Positions 1 through 8,390 are shown, counted from the stretch's first letter. The stretch is DNA of 50,414 nucleotides from an uncultured Bacilli bacterium (GCA_934168005.1 CAKPMN010000005.1:1-50414); one strand, 5' to 3'. Notes: generated by a model from the sequence alone, not told the origin. A program made the numbers and translations.

Positions 1-59
1 AGATTAGCAAGCATACTTCTTCTATGCTTATTATCTCTACCTAGTTTTCTATAAGCCAT
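1..59 (-). CDS. rplQ: 50S ribosomal protein L17, 5' part only
   Basis: The first 19 codons of L17 (bL17), a 50S subunit protein near the exit tunnel, are visible; the rest lies beyond the left edge. The N-terminus starts MAYRKLGRDNKHRRSML, the conserved L17 opening. The ATG at 57-59 has a strong GGAGG ribosome site. It is the last gene of the alpha part of the operon, 14 bases after rpoA, as is usual in Bacillota. Confidence 0.95.
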   Translation of the reverse strand, partial: MAYRKLGRDNKHRRSMLAN

Positions 60-73
60 AATTTACCTCCTTG

Positions 74-1024
74 TTAGTCATCTTCTCTGAATTTAAGTCC
101 AAGTTCTTTAATTTTGTCAATAACTTCTTTTAAAGACTTTTTACCTAAATTACGTATTTTCATCATTTCTAACTCAGATTTTTCTGTTAAATCGCCAAGT
201 GTATTAATACCAGCTCTCTTTAAGCAATTATATGCTCTTACAGAGAAATCTAAATCATCTATTGATGTTTCTAATTTTTTAAGTTTGCTATCTTCTTGTT
301 TTGCTGACATAATTCCTGTCATATCAGAAATTTCACTTAATTCAGTAAGAATATTGAAATGTTCAATTAAAATCTTTGCAGCTAAAGCCATAGCTTCTTC
401 TGGACGAATTGAACCATTTGTATAAACATGCATAATTAACTTATCATAATTTGCATCATGTCCAACACGTGCTGATTCAACTTCTGGTATTACTCTTTCA
501 ATTGGTGAATATAAAGCATCCATTGGAATATAACCTATTGCAGCATTTTCTATAAATGATTTATTTTCATTTGAAGGAACATAACCACGTCCATTAGCAA
601 CCATAAGTTCCATAACAAGTTTACCACCTTTAGATACAGTAGCTATTTCTTGATTTGGATTAACTATTTCTACATCTGCGTCTGTTTCGATATCTGCAGC
701 TGTAACAGTTTTCTCTTCAGTTACATTTAATCTTAAAGTTTTAACTTCATCTGAATGATTTTTAACAACAACATTCTTTAAATTTAATATTATAGAAGTT
801 ACGTCTTCTACTATTCCATCTATTGTTTGGAATTCATGCATTGCGCCTTCTATTTTAACAGCAACAATTGCACTACCTGGCATACTTGATAGCATAACTC
901 TTCTAAGTGCATTACCTAAAGTTGTACCAAATCCTCTTTCAAGAGGTTCTAGTTCAAATTTACCATAACTATTACTTTCTACATAGTCTGTAATTTTATA
1001 AATTGGTTTTTCAAAATTTAACAT
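74..1024 (-). CDS. rpoA: RNA polymerase alpha subunit
   Basis: Alpha subunit of RNA polymerase, which dimerises to start core assembly and contacts UP elements and activators through its C-terminal domain. The N-terminal domain carries the hallmark ERGFGTTLGNALRR stretch at residues 29-42; the helix-hairpin-helix C-terminal domain spans about 245-316 (NLGKKSLKE). I start it at the ATG at 1022-1024 (316 residues, MLNFEKP) because AGGAG lies 9 bases upstream; a start further out at 1051 would overlap rpsK and add nine residues not seen in the family. It lies between rpsK and rplQ. Confidence 0.97.
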   Translation of the reverse strand: MLNFEKPIYKITDYVESNSYGKFELEPLERGFGTTLGNALRRVMLSSMPGSAIVAVKIEGAMHEFQTIDGIVEDVTSIILNLKNVVVKNHSDEVKTLRLNVTEEKTVTAADIETDADVEIVNPNQEIATVSKGGKLVMELMVANGRGYVPSNENKSFIENAAIGYIPMDALYSPIERVIPEVESARVGHDANYDKLIMHVYTNGSIRPEEAMALAAKILIEHFNILTELSEISDMTGIMSAKQEDSKLKKLETSIDDLDFSVRAYNCLKRAGINTLGDLTEKSELEMMKIRNLGKKSLKEVIDKIKELGLKFREDD

Positions 1025-1043
1025 GTTAACACACTCCTTTTCT

Positions 1044-1427
1044 TTATCCACGTGGACGTTTTGGTGGACGACATCCGTTATGTGGTACAGGTGTTACATC
1101 TGTAATTGAGGCAATCTCAAGACCAGCGGTTTGTAATGAACGAATTGCTGTTTCACGTCCAGAACCTAATCCTTTAGCAAATACATCAACTTTTCTCATT
1201 CCCATATCGTAAGCAACTTTTCCTGCTGCTTCTGCAGACATACCTGCAGCAAATGGTGTTGATTTTTTACTTCCTTTGAATCCTAATGTTCCAGCAGAAG
1301 CCCAACTAATTGTATTTCCTTCTTTATCACAAATTGTAACAATTGTGTTATTGAAAGAAGTGTGAATATGAGCAGTACCTTCTGGTACATTCTTTTTAAC
1401 TTTACGTTTTCTTGGTTTATAAGCCAT
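1044..1427 (-). CDS. rpsK: 30S ribosomal protein S11
   Basis: S11 (uS11), a 127-residue platform protein of the 30S subunit that contacts S18 and the 690/790 loops of 16S rRNA. Family signatures include HTSFNNTIVTI, WASAGTLGFKGSKKSTPFAA and the C-terminal DVTPVPHNGCRPPKRPRG, all intact. Normal length. It sits between rpsM and rpoA in the usual alpha-operon order, with its own purine-rich ribosome site. Confidence 0.98.
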   Translation of the reverse strand: MAYKPRKRKVKKNVPEGTAHIHTSFNNTIVTICDKEGNTISWASAGTLGFKGSKKSTPFAAGMSAEAAGKVAYDMGMRKVDVFAKGLGSGRETAIRSLQTAGLEIASITDVTPVPHNGCRPPKRPRG

Positions 1428-1455
1428 ACTATATAACCTCCTTTTTTAATAACTA

Positions 1456-1821
1456 CTATTTTTTCTTATTAGCAATTGTTTTACCTTTACCCTTACGAGT
1501 TCTAGCATTTCTACTTGTTCTTTGTCCTCTTACAGGTAAACCTTTTTTATGACGAGTTCCTTGATAAGAGTTAATTTCCATTTTAGTTTTAATATTCATT
1601 GAAACTTCTCTTCTTAAGTCACCTTCAATTAAATATTTATCAACTTCATCACGAATACGACCAAGTTCATCATTGTCTAATTCGCCAGCTCTTTTATTGA
1701 AATCTATTTTTGCATCTGTAAGAATTTGTTGAGATAAACTTCTACCTATTCCATAGATGTATGTCATAGCTATTTCAATTCTCTTATTGTTTGGTATATC
1801 TACACCTTTAATACGTGCCAT
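1456..1821 (-). CDS. rpsM: 30S ribosomal protein S13
   Basis: S13 (uS13), a 121-residue protein of the 30S head that forms bridges to the 50S subunit and contacts P-site tRNA through its basic tail. Seen: MARIKGVDIPNNKR start, TYIYGIGRS helix-turn region, and the lysine/arginine-rich GLPVRGQRTSRNARTRKG tail. It follows rpmJ by 11 bases and precedes rpsK. Nothing unusual. Confidence 0.98.
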   Translation of the reverse strand: MARIKGVDIPNNKRIEIAMTYIYGIGRSLSQQILTDAKIDFNKRAGELDNDELGRIRDEVDKYLIEGDLRREVSMNIKTKMEINSYQGTRHKKGLPVRGQRTSRNARTRKGKGKTIANKKK

Positions 1822-1832
1822 AAATAACCTCC

Positions 1833-1946
1833 TTAACCTTGTTTTTGTTTGTGCTTAGGATCTGTACAAATAATTCTAAGCTTTCCGTTACGTTTAATAA
1901 CTTTACAGTTTTTGCAAATCTTTTTTACTGATGATCTTACTTTCAT
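1833..1946 (-). CDS. rpmJ: 50S ribosomal protein L36 (zinc type)
   Basis: A 37-residue protein read from the ATG at 1944-1946 to the TAA at 1833-1835, beginning MKVRSSVKKICKNCKVI. The spaced Cys11, Cys14, Cys27 and His32 form the zinc-binding set of the classical C+ form of L36 (bL36), which sits in the GTPase-centre side of the 50S subunit. GGGAGG lies ahead of the start. Position between infA and rpsM is the standard one. The zinc ligands suggest that a zinc-free paralogue is not a substitute here. Confidence 0.96.
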   Translation of the reverse strand: MKVRSSVKKICKNCKVIKRNGKLRIICTDPKHKQKQG

Positions 1947-1971
1947 ACTTTTCCCTCCTAATTTGATAGGT

Positions 1972-2054
1972 TACTCACGTCTTTATATATAAAATGTAAC
2001 TAACCTTTTAAAATGCAACTGAATATCAGTCGGATTTTAAGAGAAACGTGAGTA
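1972..2054 (-). other. Structured intergenic element between infA and rpmJ
   Basis: An outer 9-bp inverted repeat (1972-1980 with 2046-2054, TACTCACGT) encloses a long hairpin with stems 2008-2014/2034-2040 and 2018-2022/2026-2030. A competing pair GGTTA/TAACC (1969-1973 with 2001-2005) would exclude the outer stem. There is no U-tract, so it is not a simple terminator. It begins directly after the infA stop. It may be a processing site or an r-protein target; that is inference. Confidence 0.5.
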
Positions 2055-2057
2055 TTG

Positions 2058-2321
2058 TTACATCTTTCTCCAAGTAATACGTCCTTTTGTTAAGTCATAT
2101 TCAGATAACTCTAAAGTTACTGTATCACCTGGTAATATACGAATATAGTTTAAACGAAGTTTACCTGATACATGTCCAATAACAACATGTTTATTTTCAA
2201 GTTCAACTCTAAATTGACCTCCAGGTAAAACATCTAAAACTTTACCTTCTACTTCTATAGCAGAAGATTTACTTGCCTTTTCTACTTGTGGTTTTTTCTT
2301 ATTTACAGGTTTCTTTGCCAT
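2058..2321 (-). CDS. infA: Translation initiation factor IF-1
   Basis: IF-1, the OB-fold factor that occupies the A site of the 30S subunit during initiation. Residues about 20-87 are a full IF-1 (IEVEGKVLDVLPGG ... GRITWRKM). The protein is 87 residues rather than the usual 72 because of a lysine-rich N-terminal extension (MAKKPVNKKKPQVEKASKSS). No other in-frame start lies near the domain, and AGAGGTGAT precedes this ATG, so the extension looks real. It lies 4 bases after map. Confidence 0.96.
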   Translation of the reverse strand: MAKKPVNKKKPQVEKASKSSAIEVEGKVLDVLPGGQFRVELENKHVVIGHVSGKLRLNYIRILPGDTVTLELSEYDLTKGRITWRKM

Positions 2322-2325
2322 AATA

Positions 2326-3072
2326 TCACCTCTTTGTCAAAATTTCATATCCATCTTTTGTCACTAAAACAGTATGTTCAAAATGTGCAGATGGTAATCC
2401 GTCGGCAGTAATAACTGTCCAATCATCATCTAACATATAAACATGTTCAGTTCCTAAATTTAGCATAGGCTCAACAGCTAATACCATACCAGCTTTTAAT
2501 TCTGGGCCAGTACCAAATCTACCATAGTTTGGAACATCAGGTTCTTCATGAACGCTACTACCAACACCATGTCCTACTAATTCTTTTACTACGCCAAGCT
2601 TATGCTTTTTAGCATAACTTTCAACCTTGAAACCAATATCACCGACATGAGCACCTTCCTTAATTGCAGAAAGTCCCTCAAATAGTGCTTTTTCTGTGTC
2701 TATTAATAATGTTTGTTTTTTTGAATCAATCTTTCCAACTGGATAAGTCCAAGCCGAATCGCCATGATATCCTTTATAACAAGCTCCTATATCAATAGAT
2801 ACTATATCACCATTTCTTAATTTACGGTCTCCTGGAATTCCGTGAACTACTTCATCATTAACTGAAACGCAAACAGAAGCAGGAAAACCGTATAAATTTA
2901 AGAAAGAAGGAGTAGCGTCACGAGAAATAATATAGTCGTAAGCTAACTTATCTAGCTCCTTTGTTGTAATACCTGGCTTAATAAAAGGTTTTAAGTAATT
3001 ATGTGTATCGCCTACTATAGAACCAGCAATTCTTAAAAGTTCTATTTCATAATCTGATTTAATTGAAATCAT
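2326..3072 (-). CDS. map: Methionine aminopeptidase, type I
   Basis: Removes the initiator methionine from nascent proteins in the cytoplasm. The dinuclear metal site is complete: Asp94, Asp105, His168, Glu201 and Glu232, with substrate-binding His78. At 248 residues it is the short type Ia form with no zinc-finger extension. Its ATG overlaps the adk stop (ATGA), so translation is probably coupled. The secY-adk-map-infA order is that of Bacillus. Confidence 0.97.
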   Translation of the reverse strand: MISIKSDYEIELLRIAGSIVGDTHNYLKPFIKPGITTKELDKLAYDYIISRDATPSFLNLYGFPASVCVSVNDEVVHGIPGDRKLRNGDIVSIDIGACYKGYHGDSAWTYPVGKIDSKKQTLLIDTEKALFEGLSAIKEGAHVGDIGFKVESYAKKHKLGVVKELVGHGVGSSVHEEPDVPNYGRFGTGPELKAGMVLAVEPMLNLGTEHVYMLDDDWTVITADGLPSAHFEHTVLVTKDGYEILTKR

Positions 3073-3722
3073 TGTAATGGATCCAATTCTTCTTCTATTT
3101 TATTGAATACTTCTTCAGTTTTGAAAGAAGCATCAATGCTCTTAAGAAGACCTTTCTCTTGATAAAAGTGAATCAATGGTTCTGTTTCATCTAAATAAGT
3201 TTGATATCTTGAAGCAAAAGTATCTTCATTATCATCTTCTCTTCTTGTTAATGGAACACCACAATCATCACAAGTTTCTTCGTTAATTGGTTTTTCTAAA
3301 TCAATCATTGTATTATATATTCTTCCACAACTTTTACAAGTTCTTCTTCCTACAATACGCTTCAAAGCTTCATCTCTTGATATAGAAAGGTATAAAACTT
3401 TATCTATAGATTGATTTAATTCTTTAAGCAATTCTTCAAATTTAATGGCTTGTGTTAGATTTCTTGGAAATCCATCTAAAACAACACCATAAGTATTTGA
3501 AGATATAAATTCTTTTTTTATTAGTTCTAATATAATTTCATCACTAACTAATTTGCCAGAAGACATAATTTCTCTAATTTGATTTGATATAGCATCATTA
3601 GAATTTAATGAAGCTCTAAGTAAATCCCCAGTAGAAATATGCTTTAAATGATACTTATCAACTATTCTAGCAGATTGAGTACCTTTTCCAGCAGCTGGAG
3701 GTGCAAGTAAAATAATATTCAT
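3069..3722 (-). CDS. adk: Adenylate kinase
   Basis: Interconverts ATP plus AMP with two ADP. Long-LID form of 217 residues; the LID has a four-cysteine zinc site (Cys129, Cys132, Cys151, Cys154) as in Gram-positive enzymes. The P-loop reads APPAAGKGTQ (7-16) rather than the usual G-x-PGxGKGTQ: the first glycine and the middle glycine are both alanine, while Gly12, Lys13 and Gly14 remain. The DGFPRN motif is intact. It overlaps secY by one base and map by four. Confidence 0.97.
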   Translation of the reverse strand: MNIILLAPPAAGKGTQSARIVDKYHLKHISTGDLLRASLNSNDAISNQIREIMSSGKLVSDEIILELIKKEFISSNTYGVVLDGFPRNLTQAIKFEELLKELNQSIDKVLYLSISRDEALKRIVGRRTCKSCGRIYNTMIDLEKPINEETCDDCGVPLTRREDDNEDTFASRYQTYLDETEPLIHFYQEKGLLKSIDASFKTEEVFNKIEEELDPLQ

Positions 3723-5002
3723 TATCTTCTTCTACCTCTTCTTTTAGTTTGATAGTTACGAGTAACTAATTCACTTTCAATTTGTTTATATGTTTCAAGA
3801 GCAACACCAACTACGATAAGTAATCCTGTTCCTCCAATACTAACGCTTGTAGATAAATTAGATACTGCACCAAATATAATTGGAATACAAGCTATGATAG
3901 CAAGTGAGATTGCACCAAAAGTTGTAATTCTCTTTAATATTTTTGATATATATTTTTCTGTTTCTTCACCAGGTCTAATACCAGGTATGAAACCACCGTT
4001 TTGATTTAAGTTTTCTGCCAATTCTTTTGGTTTTAATTGTAAGAATGTATAGAAGTATGCAAATACAAATATACATACAACATAAATAATAAAACCTGTT
4101 ACTGTTGAAGTAGTAAGCCAATTATTAACAAATAAAGTAAATGCATCATTATTTATAACTTTAGCTAAAATCGTTGGTATTGATAATAGCATTGAAGCAA
4201 AAATAACAGGCATAACACTAGATGAATTTAATTTAAATGGAATATAACTTTGTTGTTTTCCATAAATACTAGCTGATTTATTTGCATATTGAATTGGAAT
4301 TCTTCTTTCAGCTGTTTCAACAAATACAATTCCTACTAAAATAGCTACATACAATAATACAAAGAGTAAAAATTTAGCTATTCCTAAAAAAGTAGTTTGT
4401 ACTGTTGTTGTTATTACTAATTCATTCCATAAAGACATAAACATTGTAGGTAATGTAGCAATAATACCTGCCATAATAATAACAGAAGTACCATTACCAA
4501 TTCCTTTTTGAGTAATTTGATCAGCCATCCATAATACTAAAGCAGTACCTGCTGTAAGTATTAATGCATAAGTCATATAATCAATTACAGTACCATTTTG
4601 TACAAACATAAATGAATACATATAACCTTGAATAAATGCTAATACAATTCCCAAATAACGAGTTATTTTATTTAACTTTGTTCTTCCTGTTTGTCCTTGT
4701 TTTCCAAGTTCTGAAAAATATGGAATTATATCCATTTGTAATAAAGATACAATAATGGATGCACTAATATATGGTGATACACCTAGCGCAAATATAGAAA
4801 ATTGTGCTAAGGCACCTCCACCCATAACATTTAATAATTCTAGAAAACCTAAACTACTTGTACCAAGAGATTCTTGGTTAAGACCTGGAACTACAATAGT
4901 AGTTCCTAGTTTGAAAATAAATAGAACAACAAATGTGAAATAAATCTTTTTTCTTAAATCCTTGTTAGCGGGATTAAATATTTGCTTAATATTGGCAAAC
5001 AT
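3722..5002 (-). CDS. secY: Protein translocase subunit SecY
   Basis: The channel subunit of SecYEG in the cytoplasmic membrane. 426 residues with about ten hydrophobic segments; recognisable parts are the GVSPYISASIIVSLLQ plug/TM2 region, the cytosolic loop rich in RRIPIQYA, and FNPGIRPGEETEKY-like loop 5 residues (NGGFIPGIRPG). It sits between rplO and adk, as in the spc operon of Bacillus. No accessory SecY2 features. Confidence 0.97.
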   Translation of the reverse strand: MFANIKQIFNPANKDLRKKIYFTFVVLFIFKLGTTIVVPGLNQESLGTSSLGFLELLNVMGGGALAQFSIFALGVSPYISASIIVSLLQMDIIPYFSELGKQGQTGRTKLNKITRYLGIVLAFIQGYMYSFMFVQNGTVIDYMTYALILTAGTALVLWMADQITQKGIGNGTSVIIMAGIIATLPTMFMSLWNELVITTTVQTTFLGIAKFLLFVLLYVAILVGIVFVETAERRIPIQYANKSASIYGKQQSYIPFKLNSSSVMPVIFASMLLSIPTILAKVINNDAFTLFVNNWLTTSTVTGFIIYVVCIFVFAYFYTFLQLKPKELAENLNQNGGFIPGIRPGEETEKYISKILKRITTFGAISLAIIACIPIIFGAVSNLSTSVSIGGTGLLIVVGVALETYKQIESELVTRNYQTKRRGRRR

Positions 5003-5003
5003 T

Positions 5004-5447
5004 TTAGATCACCTCTGCTTTTCCACCTAATTTTTCAATTTCTTCTTTAGCAGTTTTTGAAAAAGCATTTGCTTTAACTACTAATTTCTTTTCTAATTTT
5101 CCTTGTCCAAGTACTTTTACACCATCTAATTGGTTTTTTAAAATTCCCATTTCTTTTAACATTTCTGGAGTAATTTCAGTACCATTTTCAAATTTATTTA
5201 AATCACTTAAATTGATTGTAGCATATTCAGTTTTGAACATAGCATTTGAAAAGCCACGTTTTCCAACTCTTCTATATAGTGGAGTTTGACCACCTTCAAA
5301 CCATAAATGTACTCCTCCACCACTTCTTGCGTTTTGGCCTTTTTCACCTTTACCAGAAGTTTTTCCAGTTCCAGATCCAACACCACGACCAAGACGTTTA
5401 CGGGCTTTTGTAGCACCATAGTTAGGACTCATTGTATTTAACTTCAT
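5004..5447 (-). CDS. rplO: 50S ribosomal protein L15
   Basis: L15 (uL15), 147 residues, with the glycine/arginine-rich extended N-terminus (RKRLGRGVGSGTGKTSGKG) that threads into 23S rRNA and the globular C-terminal half. It starts one base before the rpsE stop on the same strand, leaving no room for rpmD (L30), which most Bacillota carry between these two genes. Confidence 0.97.
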   Translation of the reverse strand: MKLNTMSPNYGATKARKRLGRGVGSGTGKTSGKGEKGQNARSGGGVHLWFEGGQTPLYRRVGKRGFSNAMFKTEYATINLSDLNKFENGTEITPEMLKEMGILKNQLDGVKVLGQGKLEKKLVVKANAFSKTAKEEIEKLGGKAEVI

Positions 5448-5448
5448 A

Positions 5449-5961
5449 CTAGATCTCCTCTACTTTCTTACCACGTAACTTAGCTACTTCTTCTTTTGTT
5501 TTTTGTGCCTTTAATGCTTTAAGTGTAGCATAAGCCATATTAATTTTTGTGTTTGAACCAAGTGATTTAGATATAATATCTTTAACGCCTGCTAATTCTA
5601 AGACGCTACGAACAGGTCCACCAGCTTTAATACCAGTACCTTCGCAAGCAGGTTTCAAAATAACTCTACTAGCACTTTGTACACCGATAGCTTCATGTGG
5701 AATTGTTCTTTCTTCAAATAATGAAACTTTAACAACATTCTTTTGAGCTGCTTCAAGTGCTTTTTTGATTGCATCTTGAGTTTCATTTGCTTTACCAGTT
5801 CCAATACCAACTTTTCCTTTTCTATCACCTACAACAACTGTGGCAGAGAAACGGAAATGACGACCACCTTTTGTTACTTTTGTAACGCGACTAAGACTGA
5901 TAACTTCGTCATCATATAATTTAACTTTCTTTGGACGTGGTTCTCTTTTTCTTTCTTCCAT
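5449..5961 (-). CDS. rpsE: 30S ribosomal protein S5
   Basis: S5 (uS5), 170 residues, a decoding-fidelity protein. The N-terminal double-stranded RNA-binding fold contains SLSRVTKVTKGGRHFRFSA and the loop GDRKGKVGIGTGKA; the C-terminal half has GVKDIISKSLGSNTKINMAYATL. The N-terminal tail is charged (MEERKREPRPKK) but within the family range. rplO follows immediately. Confidence 0.98.
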   Translation of the reverse strand: MEERKREPRPKKVKLYDDEVISLSRVTKVTKGGRHFRFSATVVVGDRKGKVGIGTGKANETQDAIKKALEAAQKNVVKVSLFEERTIPHEAIGVQSASRVILKPACEGTGIKAGGPVRSVLELAGVKDIISKSLGSNTKINMAYATLKALKAQKTKEEVAKLRGKKVEEI

Positions 5962-5972
5962 TGTTACCCTCC

Positions 5973-6335
5973 TTAGAATTTTAATCCATTTTCGCGTGCA
6001 GCTTCAGCTAAAGCTTTTACACGACCATGATATAGGTATCCACCTCTATCAAAAACAACTGTTTCAATTTTTGCTTCCTTAGCTCTTTTAGCAATTAATT
6101 CTCCAACTTTTGTAGCAGCTTCAATATTACCACCATTTTGAAGTTTTAATTCCTTATCGATTGAAGAAGCACTTACTAATGTTTTTCCTGCTTCATCATC
6201 AATGATTTGAGCAAAGATGTTTCCGTTTGATCTAAACACATTTAATCTTGGTGTAGAAGAAGTACCATTTATAGTTTTTCTTACACGTTCATGTCTAGCT
6301 TGACGTACTTCATTACGAGCTACTTTTTTAATCAT
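5973..6335 (-). CDS. rplR: 50S ribosomal protein L18
   Basis: L18 (uL18), 120 residues, a 5S rRNA-binding protein that works with L5. Conserved motifs: RHERVRKTINGTSSTPRLNVFRS-like N-terminal part and the C-terminal FDRGGYLYHGRVKALAEAAR. Normal length and place between rplF and rpsE. Confidence 0.98.
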   Translation of the reverse strand: MIKKVARNEVRQARHERVRKTINGTSSTPRLNVFRSNGNIFAQIIDDEAGKTLVSASSIDKELKLQNGGNIEAATKVGELIAKRAKEAKIETVVFDRGGYLYHGRVKALAEAARENGLKF

Positions 6336-6357
6336 AAGTATTTCTCTCCTTTACTAA

Positions 6358-6888
6358 TTAAGCTGCTTTCTTTCCTTCTTTACGGCGAATGAATTCACCA
6401 GAATAACGAATTCCTTTTCCCTTATAAGGTTCAGGTTTTCTTATTTTTCTTATTTCAGCAGCAAATTCTCCAACAAGTGCTTTATCAATACCAGTAATAA
6501 CTAATTCTGTATTACTTGGGCTTTCAACAGATAAACCTTGTGGTACTATTACTTCAACAGGGTGAGAATAACCAGCACTTACAACAACTTTGTTACCTTG
6601 TGCATTAAAACGATATCCAACACCAACTATTTCTAATTTCTTTGAATAACCTTTAGTTACTCCGATAATCATATTTTCAATATTACTATTTGCAGTTCCA
6701 TGAAATCTTTTGATATCATCATTTTCACGAGTTAAAGTTAATTCATTTCCTTCAACTTTAACAGTAATACCTTCGTTGATTTTTGTAGAAAGTTCACCTT
6801 TAGGACCTTTTACTGTAACAACGCTATCTAGAACAGAAACTGTAACATTTTCAGGTATTGTAAGTATTCTATTACCAATACGACTCAT
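6358..6888 (-). CDS. rplF: 50S ribosomal protein L6
   Basis: L6 (uL6), 176 residues, with two repeated alpha/beta domains near the sarcin-ricin loop. MSRIGNRILTIPENV is the usual start; the C-terminal PEPYKGKGIRYSGEFIRRKEGKKAA is the family signature. Starts after a clear AGGAGG-like site. Ordinary spc-operon context. Confidence 0.98.
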   Translation of the reverse strand: MSRIGNRILTIPENVTVSVLDSVVTVKGPKGELSTKINEGITVKVEGNELTLTRENDDIKRFHGTANSNIENMIIGVTKGYSKKLEIVGVGYRFNAQGNKVVVSAGYSHPVEVIVPQGLSVESPSNTELVITGIDKALVGEFAAEIRKIRKPEPYKGKGIRYSGEFIRRKEGKKAA

Positions 6889-6907
6889 AAAAATCCTCCT
6901 TTACTTT

Positions 6908-7306
6908 CTACCAAATATAAGCTAAAACTTCTCCACCAAGTGATGCTTCTCTTGCTTGTTTGTCAGTCATTACACCTTTAGATGTAGAAACAACAGCAAT
7001 ACCAAGTCCATTTAATACTCTTGGAAGTTCATTTGCTTTTGCATAAACACGTAAACCTGGTTTTGAAATTCTCTTTAAACCAGTAATAACACGTTCTTTG
7101 TTATCACCGTATTTTAAACTTAAAACGATTATATTTTGAATATTATTTTTCTTAATTTTATATCCACTTATAAATCCTTCTTCTTTTAATATACGAGCGA
7201 TTTCTTCTTTTATTGTTGAAGCTGGAACTTCAACTTCTTTGTATTTCATTTGATTCGCATTACGAATTCTTGTAAGCATATCTGCAATTGGATCTGACAT
7301 ACTCAT
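6908..7306 (-). CDS. rpsH: 30S ribosomal protein S8
   Basis: S8 (uS8), 132 residues, a primary 16S rRNA binder in the central domain and, in E. coli, the translational repressor of the spc operon. Seen: DPIADMLTRIRNAN start and the C-terminal ISTSKGVMTDKQAREASLGGEVLAYIW-type signature (STSKGVMTDKQAR). I saw no obvious S8-binding mimic at the rplE start. Confidence 0.98.
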   Translation of the reverse strand: MSMSDPIADMLTRIRNANQMKYKEVEVPASTIKEEIARILKEEGFISGYKIKKNNIQNIIVLSLKYGDNKERVITGLKRISKPGLRVYAKANELPRVLNGLGIAVVSTSKGVMTDKQAREASLGGEVLAYIW

Positions 7307-7321
7307 ACTAAATCCCTCCTT

Positions 7322-7507
7322 CTACCAACTAGATTTTTTCATTCCAGGTATTTGTCCTTTATAAGCTAGTTCACGGAAACATATACGGCAGATTCCGTAT
7401 TTTTTAAGTACTGCATGAGGTCTACCACAACGGTTACATCTTGTATATTCGCGTACTTTAAATTTTGGCGTTCTGCTAGCTTTTACTTTCATACTTTTCT
7501 TAGCCAT
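7322..7507 (-). CDS. rpsZ: 30S ribosomal protein S14, zinc type
   Basis: The short 61-residue S14 (uS14, type Z) of the 30S head. A C-x2-C ... C-x2-C zinc site is present (CNRCGRPH and CRICFRE), so this is the zinc-dependent form, the normal one at this locus in Bacillota. Ends with IPGMKKSSW, as expected. Confidence 0.97.
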   Translation of the reverse strand: MAKKSMKVKASRTPKFKVREYTRCNRCGRPHAVLKKYGICRICFRELAYKGQIPGMKKSSW

Positions 7508-7523
7508 AATTTCCTCCTAATCG

Positions 7524-8063
7524 TTACTTCTTAAAAGGCATTCCAAACCCTTTTAAAAGAGCTAAAGCTTCTTCGTTTGATTTTGCAGTAGTTACGAATA
7601 CAATATCCATACCACGTACTTTAACAACATTATCAAATACTATTTCAGGGAAAATTAATTGTTCATTAAGACCTAAAGTATAGTTTCCACGTCCGTCAAA
7701 TGCTTTTGTAGAAATTCCTCTAAAGTCTCTTACACGAGGTAAAGTGATTGATACAAGTTTGTCTAAGAAGTTATACATATTATCTCCTCTTAAAGTAACT
7801 TTGCAACCAATTCCTTGACCTTCTCTTATTTTAAATCCAGCTATAGCTTTTTTAGCTTTTGTTATAACTGGTTTTTGTCCAGAAATAGCTTCTAGGTCTT
7901 GCATAGCTGCTTCTAACATTTTAGAGTTTCCAGCAGCATCACCAACACCCATATTGATAACGATTTTTTCTAATTTTGGTACTTGCATACCATTTTCATA
8001 TTGGAATTGTTCTTTTAAACTAGGCACGATTTTTTCATCATACATTTCTTTTAGGCGGTTCAT
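7524..8063 (-). CDS. rplE: 50S ribosomal protein L5
   Basis: L5 (uL5), 179 residues, binds 5S rRNA and contacts P-site tRNA and S13. Conserved stretches include VPKLEKIVINMGVGDA, KPVITKAKKAIAGFKIREG and the C-terminal FVTTAKSNEEALALLKGFGMPF. Standard place between rplX and rpsZ. Confidence 0.98.
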   Translation of the reverse strand: MNRLKEMYDEKIVPSLKEQFQYENGMQVPKLEKIVINMGVGDAAGNSKMLEAAMQDLEAISGQKPVITKAKKAIAGFKIREGQGIGCKVTLRGDNMYNFLDKLVSITLPRVRDFRGISTKAFDGRGNYTLGLNEQLIFPEIVFDNVVKVRGMDIVFVTTAKSNEEALALLKGFGMPFKK

Positions 8064-8081
8064 ATTTTACCCTCCTTCCAA

Positions 8082-8390
8082 TTAGTCAAGAATTTCGCCT
8101 GATTTTTTAGCGACTCTTACTTTATTTCCTTTTTTATCTGTTGTATGTCCAATTCTAGTTCTTTTCTTTGACTTAGGATCAAGTATCATAACATTTGAAG
8201 CTTGAATTGGAGCTTCCATATCTACAATACTTCCTGCAGTTTGACCATTAGGTTTAACATGTTTTTTTATCATGTTAACGCCTTCTACAACTACTTTTCC
8301 TTCAGAACGTAAAGTTTTAATTATTTTACCTTCTTTACCCTTATCTTTACCAGAAATAACAACAACTTTATCTCCTGTTTTAAAGTTCAT
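8082..8390 (-). CDS. rplX: 50S ribosomal protein L24
   Basis: L24 (uL24), 102 residues, an assembly initiator of the 50S subunit. The KOW motif is clear near the start (GDKVVVISGKDKGKEGKI), followed by VEGVNMIKKHVKP. The C-terminal basic region is intact. Follows rplN. Confidence 0.98.
   Translation of the reverse strand: MNFKTGDKVVVISGKDKGKEGKIIKTLRSEGKVVVEGVNMIKKHVKPNGQTAGSIVDMEAPIQASNVMILDPKSKKRTRIGHTTDKKGNKVRVAKKSGEILD

Noticed and set aside
114..425. Plus-strand frame inside rpoA
   Set aside because: Opposite-strand shadow of a clear gene with no ribosome site or family match; the same holds for the other antisense frames in this window.
1041..1050. TTATCCACG resembling a DnaA box
   Set aside because: Single copy, one mismatch, at a gene boundary and far from the expected origin.
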